From positions 35,929,405 through 35,993,404 of the forward strand of contig OX392530.1 in NCBI GenBank assembly GCA_947623455.1: DNA of 64,000 nt. Direction: 5' to 3'. The notes under the pieces are model-generated. The model did no database searches, was not told the DNA's origin, and saw only the letters and a program-made list of their open reading frames with translations. Below are positions 25,701-34,859 of this stretch, piece after piece. The position numbers and the translations under genes are program-made. How positions within the stretch are numbered: position 1 is the stretch's first letter; each line of letters starts with the position of its first letter. Source of the stretch: Mimachlamys varia (lineage: Eukaryota; Mollusca; Bivalvia; Pectinida; Pectinidae).

Positions 25701-28700
25701 CTCAAGAAATACATGACAAGGGAACATGAGGTAAGTACAGGCCTAATGAGTGTTGTAGGAGCAGCTGTCATTGCGGAGAATGATACAGAGGACGGTCTAA
25801 ATAGAGAAGATTCTGAAATACGCGTACTTGAGCTGAAAGCGAAAGAGACAATTAGTGATGTGAAAATTTCCCAGGATCTCGGTGATCGGCAACTTGGAGA
25901 TGTAGCCTCTATTCTACAAAAACATACGGAGGTGTTGACTGATTTACCAGGGCATTGTCAGATTGGGGAACACAGTATCACTCTAACAACGGAGGATCCA
26001 CTAAGATCTAAACCCTATCCAATACCACATGCTTTGAGAGAGACCGTGAGGAAGGAGGTGAAATCTATACTTGAGATGGGAGTGATTAAACCATCCAAGT
26101 CGCCTTATACATCTCCGGTCGTACTAGTGAAGAAACCAGACAATACTAACAGATTTTGCATAGATTTCAGACGCCTGAATTCTGTGACCGTGTTTGATCC
26201 CGAACCAATGCCAGACCCAGAGGAAATATTCGCAAAAATTTCCGAAAGTAAGTATTTTACAAAGATTGACTTGAGTAAGGGATATTGGCAAATAAGCATG
26301 AAACCTGGATGTAAAGAGTTCACTGCATTTCAAACTCCTGATGGATTATTTGAGTTTCTAGTGATGCCATTTGGTTTGGTAAATGCTGGCGCAACCTTTA
26401 ACAGAACAATGAGAGTCCTGCTCCATGGTATGGAAAATATAGATAGTTTCTTAGATGGCATTCTTATCCATACAGAGACATGGGAGGAGCATTTGAATAT
26501 ATTGGAGGAGTTGTTCGTCCGATTAGCCAAGGCGGGGCTGACTGCTCGACCCTCAAAATGTATGGTGGGTTATAAAAAGTTAGAATTCCTAGGACATTGT
26601 GTAGGAAACGGAGAGATGCGGCCAAATACAGAAAAAATTCAAGCAGTACAACAGGCACCTATTCCACGAACCAAGAAACAGGTAAGATCTTTCCTGGGTT
26701 TGGCAGGTTATTATCGTCGATTTGTGCCAAAATTTGCCTATATAGCCCTGCCGTTAACAGATTTGACAAAGAAAGGTCAGCCAAATCAGGTGATATGGAA
26801 TCATGAACAGGAACAGGCATTCCAAACGTTAAAGATGGCATTGATCAAAGAACCTGTATTGCGCCTTCCTAACAGTCAGTTGACTTTCACTTTGCGCACG
26901 GATGCTTGAAATGTAGGGCTGGGGGCTGTGCTATGACAGGAAAATAAGGGAGAGAGTCATCCTGTTGCTTATGCAAGCATAAAATTGTTGCCACGTCAAC
27001 AAGCGTACTCAGTAATAGAACGTGAGTGCTTAGCTATAGTATGGGCAGTTCAGAAATTTCATCCCTATCTGTATGGACGCGCATTTGTTCTTCAAACAGA
27101 TCATCAACCTCTTGTGTACATGAATCAAGCAAAGTTGCTGAATTCCAGGATAATGAGATGGACATTGTTGTTACAAGATTACAGATTTAGAATTGACGCT
27201 ATTCTGGGCCGAGAAAATGTCGGCGCCGATTACCTTAGTCGGTTATCTGAGACCGGTAAGAGTTAGAAAGAACAAGCCAGTTCGAAGTCGGTGGACGAGT
27301 TTCCTATGTAAGTATGAGTATGTAATTTTTCTATTGTGAGGAAAAAGTAAGTTGGGGGATGTCAAAAAGTGCATACTCAACACTTTGTATATAGTCAGTA
27401 TATATAGTTACTACAGTCCTAGGCAGTGGTCACACTGTATCTCAGGGAGTAAGTCACACAGGTAAGTTGTTACCTGTGCCTATAATCTCCAACCCAGTGT
27501 AAGGTCACTAACTCGCTGAACCGTAACTGCATGCTTGTCAGGTAGGCTCACCTGTTTGTGCGGCCATTTCAACCGGGGAGAGCGACCAGACAAGTCCCTT
27601 TACGGTCAAGAGGCAATATGCCCATGAAATGCAGAGGAGCTGAGTGCTCCATATTGATGTAGGGCTGTGTGCCTCAAGTTACCACCTGTACTTCATGTAT
27701 TATTTGAAATGAAGTAAAATACAGACTTTATTGAGCTATGTGCTTATATGGGTCCAGTAAGGTGGCAGAAGCTGTGTGTTATACATGTGGAGCTGTGTGC
27801 TCAAAGCTGTGTGCTTGGAGAGCTGTGTGCTCAGAAGCTGTGTGCTAAAGAGAGCTGTGTGCTCAGGAGAAGCAGAGAAAGTAAGTACCTGTAGTTTTAT
27901 TTCTAGAGGTATTGCATTTGTATATTTAATATAGGGCCTTAGAAGTTATGAATGAAAAATGTGTTACATAATGTGAGAAATACATTAATTCTATATGTAT
28001 AATAAGTAGGTTATAAATGTGTATAGTCACATTGAATGTATTAAGTAATTGTAATTATTCTATAGTTTATATTATGTACCATATTGAGCACAATAGGTTG
28101 TGTACTATATAAGGACTCAGTCACTCTTATAACCTTGTAGGTGACCTTGGGGGAGCCTGGGGTGATGAGCTGGCACCTTTCATAGTGAGGAGGTTATACC
28201 TTCATAATGAGGAGTGGAAATAGTGTAGATAAAATCTACTGAACAGGGGAGATAATTCTACCTGGGAACATTCATGTTATCATTGGAGCTGAATTGTGTT
28301 GGTAAAGATCTGGAGAACTGGAGAAGTGGATCTACATGGAATCCCACACACGTTTGTATGATTGGAGAACAATGGTGGGATATATACTTGATGGACTTCT
28401 GTACATGTAGTACAAATATGATGCAGTTACCTAATGTGGGACATTGATACTTTGGTTGTTAGATCCTTTATATATAAGGGGTATATATTATGTTAGGATT
28501 GTAGGTTATCTGTTTAAATTAAGTGTTTATTGGTCGAGTGAGTGAGAGTGACAGTACTGTAGACGTCCTATGTTGTATCACAGAATGATTTTGTATATAT
28601 GTTATAAATTGTTATTTATTTATGTATTTCGGTGTTGTTGGATCTATTAGCTGTGCATTATAAACCGGCCAATCCCCACAATTCTTGACATGAAGCTTAG

Positions 28701-31700
28701 CATGATCTATTGAAAATAGAACGGTGGGACACATAAGGCAGTAGATATTAATATTTATCTTGCAACTGATCAGCTTTTGTCTGAATACACCTACCACATA
28801 TATTTTTGCTATATTCGGCAGTGACGGAAAACAACTGTATTTTAGCCCGTGTATGAAATCGAGGAACTACTTTGAGCATTTTAAGATGTCGTAATATGAT
28901 GACCGGTTATAGTTCATGACACCAAATAAAATAAATAATTCTATTCACATGATTAGCTGAAAAGGTTGGCAACTATCTTTCTCGCGGAATACTTCAATGC
29001 CTTATATAACCTGGCCGAGTTTCACTTCAACAGCTGTACCCATATTTCCATACGCCCTACGGCATTCGAAAAGAAACATGTTTAAGCAAACATATCCAGA
29101 AAACTGTTGATATATCTGAGCTCGGGACTGATCTTTCTGACCCTTGCCAAAATACATCTTACATTTTAAGACACTGACCATGCATTCAATTTATGTGTAT
29201 AAGATCTGCATTGATTTAAGTTGGAGAGTGAAAAGGAGGGAACTAGAGTAAAAAATAAATAATTATTAGATTACGTGTGTTGTAGGGAATGACTTCTCAG
29301 CTGAGCGGTAGTGCATTTTACTGATGAGGTAAGGGTTCCGGGTTCCAGCCCCAGAGATGACATTATCTTTACCATCATAGTCCTCGTCCTATTACATACG
29401 AGTACCTGCTCGTTCAAAACGAGCATATTCTGAAAGATGTTTTCATCAAAAGAACAAAGAGTGGTATAGTAGCATAAAATTGAAAACATCTATACCGTAT
29501 TGTATGTATAGAAGCCACTCAAGATGTCATACAAGGAACAGCGGTGATATAAAAGTGCAGACGTGCTAAATAAGACGGGCCTTTGCACATTGATCATGAA
29601 AAATAAGAGAATACCAAAACGTCAACAAAACATTAATCCGCACTCAAAATCGATTAACCTTGGAGCAAATATGAACAAAAGGGGAAAATGTTCATGGAGA
29701 CCCATGTAAAAGTACAAGGAATTAAAATCAGATGTTCCGGAAGAGCAAGCGTTTTCTGCTTCATCGACGACACCCGCTATGTTAATTTTGGTCACATCCA
29801 AGTAAACATCAAGACTTTGAAATGAGAGTCATTGTCCGTCACAATAAGTAACAAGACACTAATGAGCATACTCAAAAACGTTCATCTCCATATCACACAA
29901 AGATACAGAATATTTCTCAACGAGACAAAGATGGCGACCATAGAACTTGCCCATACTTCTAATCAACCTGCATCTCTCAAATCCCTGTGTTGTTAGTCTG
30001 TCAGTAATCGACATCGATCACGACAATCACGATAGTTAGAGCAAGCTCTAGAATAAGGAAACATATACGACATGTAAACACCATAGGGCTGGAAAAGCAG
30101 GGATGTTACTATCAAGAAATGGAAAATTGAAATCGTCAAATTTATCGTTTAAATAGAGATCGAGGTAAGCAGCTGATGTAGAAGAATCTGTTGTGTCCTC
30201 TATTTCAAGCTAAAAGTGTATATACGTTTCACGTGGTCAGCAAACTTTTGTTTATTGGCAACACATCGTCGATATATCTGAAAATGAAATCAAAATTTTT
30301 GGCAAGGTTTTTATTACCTGTCCTGACTAGCTCCTCCACAAATTCAGCCTCTTATGAACACAAAAACAAGACAGCTAAGAGGTGAAAATGAGAGGTGAAA
30401 TAAACAATAAATGAGACATTTAAAATGAACGTTTTGGAAAAAAAAATTCAGCTTTATCGCAAAAAGACGAACTGAAACTGGGACGCTTTAAAAAGGCTGA
30501 TCTCCGTCATGAATAAGGATACTAAAGAAGAGATATAAGAAAGAGACAATAGTATTAATTAAATAAATTAGGACGAAACAACCCGTGGCGAATGGGACTT
30601 AGGGCGTAACAAACGTGATAGCGAACGGAATTTAGGGGCGTAACAAACTTGATAGCGAACGGGATTTAGGGGCAAAACAACCCTTAGAACAAACGGGATT
30701 GAGGATAACCTTGTTGGTTTTTACACAAGCAATGTGATACATGTCTATGATACTGCAAATATTATTTTTGCAAACTGATCTCAAACAGAATCAGATTTTT
30801 AAAAAAAACTGTGAATTGTAGTATGTTAGTAACTTATTCCATTCTGTTTTGACAAGATGCATAAATGAAATGTTTTGGTTTTTTATTTTGCTGGAATACA
30901 AGATTGCGTCATCGTTTAGGAATTCGCACCTTGATTCGATTAAACAAAGTATTTGTGAATTGTTAGTAGTGAAAGTAAATAGACGAGGTGCATAACGAGT
31001 ATCCCAAGATTTGTGACTAACCTTGATTACAGCTACTGCCAAAGTAACCTGGTTGACATCCTTTGGTGTCACAGATTCCGGTCACTACGTCACATCCCGG
31101 CGTCTTACAATGGCATTCTTCAGCACAGTTCTCCCCGAATGTAACTGATGAACAATCTGAAGTCGAAGCCATATAAACCTAATATTACTGGTGGGCATGT
31201 ATTATCGAAAGTACGTCCTTTGCAATGTACATACGAATTTCAATTGAGGTTTTAAACAAAACAGGAGTCACCTTATGGCATATCTATCTGTATCAAGTTA
31301 CTACATGTTGAATATGAAACACCTGTTTTTTACAATTATAAAATGTACATTGTATGAAAATTAAAAAAGTGAATATTTTTAGTGTGTTGTTCGTTGATAT
31401 TATTATTATACTTCTTCGTGTTGTTCATCGGTTGATAACATGTCACGTGGATACATATATATATATATAATTGTATGGGAAACTTATGCATGGCATATCA
31501 AATCATCCAATAACACAGTGCACTTTTTGTATTTATGTCTTCTTTTTCATTTACCTTGAATACAGTAAGCTTCCTTCCTATGCTATCAACGTTCGCGATT
31601 TTCGCTTATTGTGATGGGGGTGCACAAGTAAATCACCACATTTTTCCCTGCCGTTTTTCTAGCTATTTAAGCCAAAGTAAAGATCCTGTATGATATCGCG

Positions 31701-33049
31701 TTTTCATTACCTTATTATTCATTGTCTTTTATTTAGCCACCATAGAACCGAAATGTTTATTAAAGGGGCAATTAAGTCAATCAACGTTTTGTTTTATTCA
31801 ACTAGAACTAATAAATTTATACATTCAAACGAATTATCGGCGAACACACGTGCCCCGGTATTGAAATAGGCCCATTTGTGTGCGAGCTCTCAATAATATC
31901 CTGAGTGATTGAAATATAACAAAATAATTTCTCTCGAGTTCTAATAATCCAAACGCCTATCATAATTGTTTACAACGTATTTTGTATATTCAACATCCAT
32001 AGAATTTGTGAAATCAAACGTACCATGTTATATTTGTTTACATGACACGCATGCACACTCAAAATGTGTTCGCGCCAGGGGAAGTATTTTTCGTGCTATA
32101 TTTAACGTTACTATATTTGACACGGGCTTTCCAAAAAATTAAAATGACCACACTGGACATTGGCTACATATTATATAATTATCAAGTACGGATTCTTTTG
32201 TCTGAATGCATGCATTTTTTATTCTAGTTGAATTAAAAAATGTTGGTTGACTTAATTGGCCCTTTAACACACTGAAGTTTATTTTTGGAACATTGAAATA
32301 ACACAAATGTCACTCAAGTATATATAGTATCATCTGTTTAGCTTCTATAATTAAATTAATATAACCATTGCAACATTGGTATTTGTATATAAATCACCAT
32401 AGATTGGTGACATAAAACATTTCCGCGAAGTCTATTTTTAGAGCCAGCTAGGTGAGCAAACTATGTATTCACATTACATAGTTCCTATATCGTGTAATAT
32501 ATCACGTTTACCCTCTATAATTACATAACGGTATTAATTGAAATCAATTACTTACGTTACGTGCAGTACATTTACACGTTTTGGTTTTTTGCAAATATCA
32601 AATTACTTCGTTCACGACACATATCTTGTTATTTTTAACAAAGCACAATAAAGTTCAGTAAATAGGCCGTAAAGGTACAGGTATGTAAATTATCATGTCT
32701 TCAACAGAAATCACATAAATACTCGATCCGTTGTTGTAATTGCATTTAAAATCAACATTAATAACAATTACAACATCTTCTGAGTATGTAAGATACAAGA
32801 GACCAAGTCTGTAAGTTAAATTACACACACTTCTGTCACAAGAAATACATCATGCAGTAATGATATTAATGAAATTGTAGCTTTCTGATTAAAAAGAAAA
32901 ACTTATAATTAAAGGAAAGGTCATTTAGTTGAAATTACTTTATATCAATATAGCTGAATTGTCGACTTACTGCTCATAGACATCCCTGGAATAACACTCA
33001 ACAAAATAACCACAAACAATGCTAGCAGATCTCCAACACACCCTGCCAT
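13669..33049 (-). CDS. multi-EGF-like protein (MEGF/scavenger-receptor-F style), 10 exons, 3' end open
   Basis: Ten exons are joined on the minus strand: 33049-32971, 31156-31022, 20582-20448, 20259-20125, 19785-19651, 19365-19225, 16114-16016, 15623-15531, 15312-15217 and 13770-13669. Every junction has AG acceptor and GT donor dinucleotides and is phase 1. Together they give 1150 coding bases: a signal peptide followed by nine EGF-like modules. Modules 1-5 are long (45-47 residues, pattern like FGENC..CHC.TPGC..TG.C..GC..G..GSSC). Modules 6-9 are short (31-34 residues, pattern like GYYGE.C...C). Such module strings occur in MEGF10/Draper-like engulfment receptors and in other mollusc EGF receptors, so the exact orthologue is not assignable. 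No membrane segment, kinase or phosphatase domain is seen; the C-terminus may be the 10336-10448 candidate or may be unrecognised. Expansion of the 10.4-kb intron between modules 1 and 2 is largely transposon-derived. Confidence 0.83.
13771..15216. other. intron of the multi-EGF gene
   Basis: Separates modules 8 and 9. AT-rich, with an (AT)n run near 15195. No repeat family or exon recognised. Confidence 0.6.
15217..15312 (-). CDS. multi-EGF gene exon 9 (EGF module 8)
   Basis: 96 bp, phase 1-1. Reads ECKAGYHGDYCDKNC, then CSRIHGHCE. Flanks are TTTCAG and GTGAGT. Confidence 0.85.
15531..15623 (-). CDS. multi-EGF gene exon 8 (EGF module 7)
   Basis: 93 bp, phase 1-1. Reads ECVTGVYGAACDRNC, then CDRGTGKC. 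Flanks are TTGCAG and GTATGT. Confidence 0.85.
16016..16114 (-). CDS. multi-EGF gene exon 7 (EGF module 6)
   Basis: 99 bp, phase 1-1. Reads DCVPGYYGEKCSKSC, then CNKTDGHC. This is the first of the short-form modules. Flanks are TTGCAG and GTATGT. Confidence 0.85.
16690..16835 (-). mobile_element. hammerhead-bearing dispersed repeat, copy 2
   Basis: An inverted copy of the 7222-7400 repeat, from the complement of GTATGTTACGT at the left end to TTTTGGATTTTCACCTTTTGG on the minus strand. It abuts a Penelope-like 3' tail on its right. Confidence 0.75.
16762..16805 (-). ncRNA. decayed hammerhead ribozyme motif, copy 2
   Basis: On the minus strand, GCATCA, CTGAAGA and TGATGC are intact. The conserved GAAA has become GAAC, stem II (GTAC...AGAC) is mispaired, and the stem III palindrome is changed to AAGCTGT. 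It is probably inactive, but it supports stem I as a conserved pairing. Confidence 0.6.
16840..17185 (+). mobile_element. Penelope-like element 3' tail fragment
   Basis: Contains the shared tail phrases CTATGGGCAAGTTTTATGAT, TTGATGTTTACTTGGATGTG, GATGAAGCAGAAGACGCTTA and CACCTGGTCTTA in the order seen in the copy at 34.1-34.4 kb. No reverse-transcriptase sequence is attached. Confidence 0.75.
17185..17920 (+). mobile_element. Penelope-like element fragment (reverse transcriptase end plus 3' tail)
   Basis: Starts at the GGKIFQQ region, passes through FRYIDDILSL (the reverse-transcriptase YxDD box) in the frame 17249-17470, then YFDLYFTCDQHWQLTT, and runs into the same 3' tail (ATGAAGATGGACGTTTTT ... 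GAAGCAGAAGACGCTTACTC). Stops and frame changes show it is dead. Confidence 0.75.
18390..18480 (-). pseudogene. decayed EGF exon inside the multi-EGF gene
   Basis: The minus strand reads C-T-stop-Q-C-R-C-R-T-G-G-C-D-T-G-E-C-T, the cysteine spacing of the middle of the long EGF modules, but with an in-frame TAA, a missing residue in the GCD..TG.C loop, and no good flanking splice sites. It lies between the active exons at 19225 and 16114, in the correct orientation. Confidence 0.5.
18751..18792 (+). ncRNA. hammerhead ribozyme motif, copy 3 (best preserved)
   Basis: Stem I is CATCA paired with TGATG. The core is CTGAAGA, stem II GTCC TAGGA GGAC is perfect, GAAA is intact, stem III is the palindrome ACAGCTGT, and GTA precedes the predicted cut after 18787. 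All required core bases are present. The extremely short stem III suggests activity as a dimer rather than a monomer. Confidence 0.78.
18831..19155. mobile_element. PIF/Harbinger-like MITE, 325 bp, TTA target duplication
   Basis: The ends AGCTATAGTCACACC and GGTGTGACTGGGGCT are inverted repeats matching at 12 of 15 positions. Both flanks carry TTA (18828-18830 and 19156-19158), and the uninterrupted repeat at 7.35 kb has a single TTA there. A 3-bp TTA duplication is the hallmark of PIF/Harbinger. The interior is rich in CGAC/GTCG phrases and codes for nothing recognisable. Confidence 0.8.
19225..19365 (-). CDS. multi-EGF gene exon 6 (EGF module 5)
   Basis: 141 bp, phase 1-1. Reads CPEGMFGKDCESRCYC, then GCLDGWNGASC. 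It is two residues longer than modules 1-4. The donor is GTAAAT. Confidence 0.83.
19651..19785 (-). CDS. multi-EGF gene exon 5 (EGF module 4)
   Basis: 135 bp, phase 1-1. Reads CSSVTFGKTCAENCHCETPG, then GCQAGYHGDSC. The acceptor is AAAAG and the donor GTTGGT. Confidence 0.85.
20125..20259 (-). CDS. multi-EGF gene exon 4 (EGF module 3)
   Basis: 135 bp, phase 1-1. Reads CSKQTFGENCESTCHCDTPG, then CAAGWMGSSC. Flanks are TTCAG and GTAAGT. Confidence 0.87.
20448..20582 (-). CDS. multi-EGF gene exon 3 (EGF module 2)
   Basis: 135 bp, phase 1-1. Reads CSSVTFGEDCAEECRC, then CDTPGCQAGFFGSSC. It is nearly the same as module 1, so the two are probably recent duplicates. Flanks are TTTCAG and GTATGT. 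Confidence 0.87.
20583..21389. other. intron segment of the multi-EGF gene left of the Gypsy insertion
   Basis: Non-coding sequence on both strands. No repeat recognised. Confidence 0.5.
21395..22725 (+). repeat. left LTR of the Gmr1-like element
   Basis: 1331 bp, TG...CA ends. Around 21690-21900 it has a cluster of AGCTGTGTGCT-type motifs at irregular short spacing, followed by GAGAAAGTAAGTACC, which looks like a strong splice donor. Confidence 0.95.
22728..22746 (+). other. primer binding site for tRNA-Leu
   Basis: TGGTGGCAGCGGTGGGATT, two bases after the LTR, is complementary to a tRNA 3' end reading AATCCCACCGCTGCCACCA, which is the usual eukaryotic tRNA-Leu (AAG family) end. Confidence 0.8.
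22788..23807 (+). pseudogene. gag of the Gmr1-like element (interrupted)
   Basis: The main frame (22860 onward) begins GYEGAALQAYVEKKEQ, continues through a charged coiled-coil-like helix, then a capsid-like region (FPKIPAFDETKDNIDAYLQR, LLKGKSLEVY) and a zinc knuckle CYACGG-x-GHIARDC near 23680-23724. In-frame stops are at 22995 (TAA), 23451 (TAG), 23700 (TAG, inside the knuckle) and 23760 (TAG). A frame change near 22855-22862 separates the likely N-terminus (ATELGKLVQIGK). Confidence 0.85.
23808..26909 (+). pseudogene. pol of the Gmr1-like element: protease, integrase, reverse transcriptase
   Basis: This is an open frame of 1033 codons. Domains in order: aspartic protease with DTG at residues 85-87; integrase zinc finger with H near 296 and CRSC near 330; integrase core with D near 366 (VDLVGP), D near 426 (SDQGTQF) and E near 462 (GLVERFNG), spaced D-x35-E; a C-terminal MHWKGPFVV region; then reverse transcriptase with KIDLSKGYWQI near 820 and the catalytic box read as FLDG at 882-884 instead of the usual xxDD. 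The second catalytic aspartate is therefore glycine, which should abolish polymerisation. The frame stops at a TGA at 26907 at the start of RNase H. Confidence 0.9.
26910..27266 (+). pseudogene. RNase H end of pol, separated by stops
   Basis: Continues the pol frame after the TGA at 26907; a second TGA is at 26934. Reads HPVAYASIKLLPRQQAYSVI, ERECLAIVWAVQKFHPYLYG and TDHQPLVYM, the RNase H signature of Gypsy elements, ending ADYLSRLSETGKS. No chromodomain follows. Confidence 0.88.
27338..27359 (+). other. polypurine tract of the Gmr1-like element
   Basis: GAGGAAAAAGTAAGTTGGGGGA directly precedes the right LTR. It is a purine-rich plus-strand priming site broken by a few thymines. Confidence 0.6.
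27360..28690 (+). repeat. right LTR of the Gmr1-like element
   Basis: 1331 bp, the same length as the left LTR, with about 20 scattered substitutions by eye and no indel large enough to change the length. Confidence 0.95.
29280..29460 (+). mobile_element. probable tRNA-derived SINE head
   Basis: CTCAGCTGAGCGGTAGTGC resembles a tRNA A box and GGGTTCCAGCCCC a B box, about 45 bp apart, with non-tRNA sequence after. The fold does not close as a tRNA. Confidence 0.4.
29590..30390 (-). mobile_element. Penelope-like element fragment (reverse transcriptase end plus 3' tail)
   Basis: On the minus strand, FIFRYIDDVL (YxDD box) near 30260-30290 is followed by EIEDTTDSSTSAAYLDLYLN-like text near 30130-30200, then the C-terminal end and the 3' tail down to about 29590 (complement of GAGACCCATGTAAAAGTACA). 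Frame breaks make it a pseudo-element. Confidence 0.75.
30575..30710. repeat. short minisatellite of about 41-43 bp
   Basis: Three to four diverged units carry GGCGTAACAAACGTGATAGC and GAACGGGATTTAGGGGC. Confidence 0.7.
31022..31156 (-). CDS. multi-EGF gene exon 2 (EGF module 1)
   Basis: 135 bp, phase 1-1. Reads CSSVTFGENCAEECHC and later CDTKGCQPGYFGSSC, with eight cysteines. The acceptor is TTCAG and the donor GTTAGT. Confidence 0.85.
31764..32263. mobile_element. 500-bp MITE with TTAA target duplication
   Basis: Terminal inverted repeats of about 45 bp start AGGGGCAATTAAGTCAATC at the left and their complement (GACTTAATTGGCCCT) at the right. TTAA lies at both edges (31760-31763 and 32264-32267). 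TTAA targets are used by piggyBac and Kolobok elements. It is in intron 1 of the multi-EGF gene. No transposase frame is present. Confidence 0.8.
32971..33049 (-). CDS. multi-EGF gene exon 1 (start codon and signal peptide)
   Basis: The ATG at 33049 opens MAGCVGDLLALFVVILLS, a typical hydrophobic signal core, followed by VIPGMSMSS and the donor GTAAGT. The 79 coding bases end in phase 1, exactly the phase needed by every downstream EGF exon. This is why I chose this start. The protein is predicted to enter the secretory pathway. Confidence 0.8.
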
Positions 33050-33326
33050 TTCAATCACTTACATGGAAAAGCGAACAACCTGAGTTGTTTACTACGTATA
33101 TCCTTTACCTGGGAGTTATTTTTGGAACTTAATCAAGCGAATTCCGGTCTGTCGTGTAGTCTATTTTTCGCTTTACTCTATTTATATTACTGTAAGATAC
33201 TTTTGTTCAATAAAATAGTTGTATGTATACATTTACGGTTGTTGTATGGTGCACAGCAGAATATTCTATACCTTTATCATGTATATGGAACTGTTTTATT
33301 TCATAGGCATAAATATCATCTAAATA

Positions 33327-33557
33327 CTGTATATTTTCGTGCGTGGAATTTTTCGCTTAGTCAGCCTCCAAACTGTTCGCGATCTGGAAATCTTCGCGCT
33401 GTCAGTCATGCTGCTTTGCATAGTGTACCCATAATACTATCATACACTGTAGAGTTTGAGTGGTGTTCAATATGTTTGCGTGTGTTTATATTCGCGGCGA
33501 TTTAATGCCAGCGAAATAAGCGAAAATTTCCACACCGCGAAAAATCCATTTTTACAG
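33327..33557. mobile_element. MITE with TA target duplication
   Basis: The ends are CTGTATATTTTCG... and ...TTTTTACAG. The arms share GTGGAAATTTTCGCTTA-type sequence in inverted orientation, with TA on both sides. The 127-codon frame at 33122-33505 overlaps it and has no recognisable family. Confidence 0.6.
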
Positions 33558-33894
33558 TAAATGAAGTGAAAGATTAAGGTCAAAATATAGAAACAATTAA
33601 TAGTACATAACAGAATGTTATGAAAGCTCTTATAACATGTAAGATATATTTGAATATATATATAGCAATACATCATCTTTTCAAAATATAATCAAAATAG
33701 TGTCTTAATATGAAAACCCATTCAAAATCGTACTATTTCGTAAACGGACAATACTCCCAAGGGACTGGCAATGAACCAAAAATAATGCACAAGAGCGCTG
33801 CGCACTTGTAAAAAATCAAAATACGAGTACATAATGTAGGCCCCCGTGAAATATATCACTGACAACACTGCTAAATATCCTCTTTATCTTGTGT

Positions 33895-34395
33895 GTTTTG
33901 TAGCCCTCTGAACTTGCAATAAAGGACACAACATACTCTTCTACATCAGCTGCTTACACATGTACCTCTACCTCTACTTAAACTACGACCAACATGGACA
34001 GCTTACTACTAAGCTGTACGATAAACGTGATGATTTTAATTTTTCTCGATCGATGTCGACTGCTGACAAACAAACTAACAACTCAAGGATTCGAGAGATG
34101 CAGATTGATCAGAACTATGGGCAAGTTTTATTGTCGCCATCTTTGTCTCATTGAGAAATATTCTGTATCTTTAAGTGATATGAAGATGGACGTTTTTGAG
34201 TATGCTCATTAGTGTGTTTACTTGTTGTGATTGACAATGATACTCAGTTCTCAAAAACTTGATGTTTACTTGGATGTGACAAAGATTTACATGGCGGATG
34301 TCGTCGATGAAGCAGAAGACGCTTACTCTTCCGGAACACCTGGTCTTATTCTCTTGTGCTTTTACGAGAGTCTCCATGTCTGAAAAATAATTAAG
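33895..34395 (+). mobile_element. Penelope-like element fragment, plus orientation
   Basis: Reads YLYLNYDQHGQLTTKLYDKR, then (after a frame change) MGKFYCRHLCLIEKYSVSL as the C-terminal end of the protein, a stop, and the 3' tail to GAGAGTCTCCATG. No GIY-YIG domain follows the reverse transcriptase, which agrees with the permuted order of the larger copy at 34.5-37.2 kb. Confidence 0.8.
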
Positions 34396-34859
34396 TGGAA
34401 AGTAATTAGAATCAAACCTGAAACACGGAACTGGTCATGGACCAAACACTTCTATTCCGTTGTAAATCGTCAAAGTTGCCAAGTGAAGATAAAAGTTAAA
34501 TTCCAGTAGACTTATTATCTAAAATGGAAGATAAAATATCGAAAATAAATCAGAGAATATCAAAGCGTCAACAAAACCATAAACCGAACTCAACATTGAT
34601 TAAACTAGACCGAAATAGGATTAAAGGAAAAATTTTGATGGAGACCCTTGTGAAAGTACAAGAGAAAAAGACCAGGTGTTCCGGAAGAATAAGCGTCTTC
34701 TGCTTCATCGACGACACCCGCTTTGTATTTTTTGTCAAATCCAAGTAAACATCAAGTTCTCACAATGAGAACCGAGTCATCATTGTCAATCACAACAAGT
34801 AAGCACACTAATAAGCAAAGTCAAAAACATTAATCTTCATATCACATGCGATGAGATCA

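Larger units (their letters stand above)
21395..28690 (+). mobile_element. full-length Ty3/Gypsy LTR retrotransposon with copia-like domain order (Gmr1-like)
   Basis: Two 1331-bp LTRs begin TGTCAAAAAGTGC and end ATTCTTGACA. They are flanked by a 5-bp target duplication TGAAG (21390-21394 and 28691-28695). The inner part holds gag, then protease, integrase, reverse transcriptase and RNase H. Placing integrase before reverse transcriptase is the Ty1/Copia order, but the protein motifs are Gypsy-type; this combination defines Gmr1-like elements. The element sits in an intron of the multi-EGF gene, antisense to it. It is inactive: at least six in-frame stops and an altered reverse-transcriptase catalytic box. 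The two LTRs differ at only about 20 positions by eye, so the insertion is young relative to the other repeats here. Confidence 0.93.

Noticed and set aside
23335..26841. Minus-strand frames within the Gypsy element
   Set aside because: Shadows of gag and pol codons; none has a recognisable domain.
33122..33505. 127-codon hydrophobic frame on the plus strand upstream of the EGF gene
   Set aside because: Overlaps a MITE with TA duplication; no family and no splice pattern.
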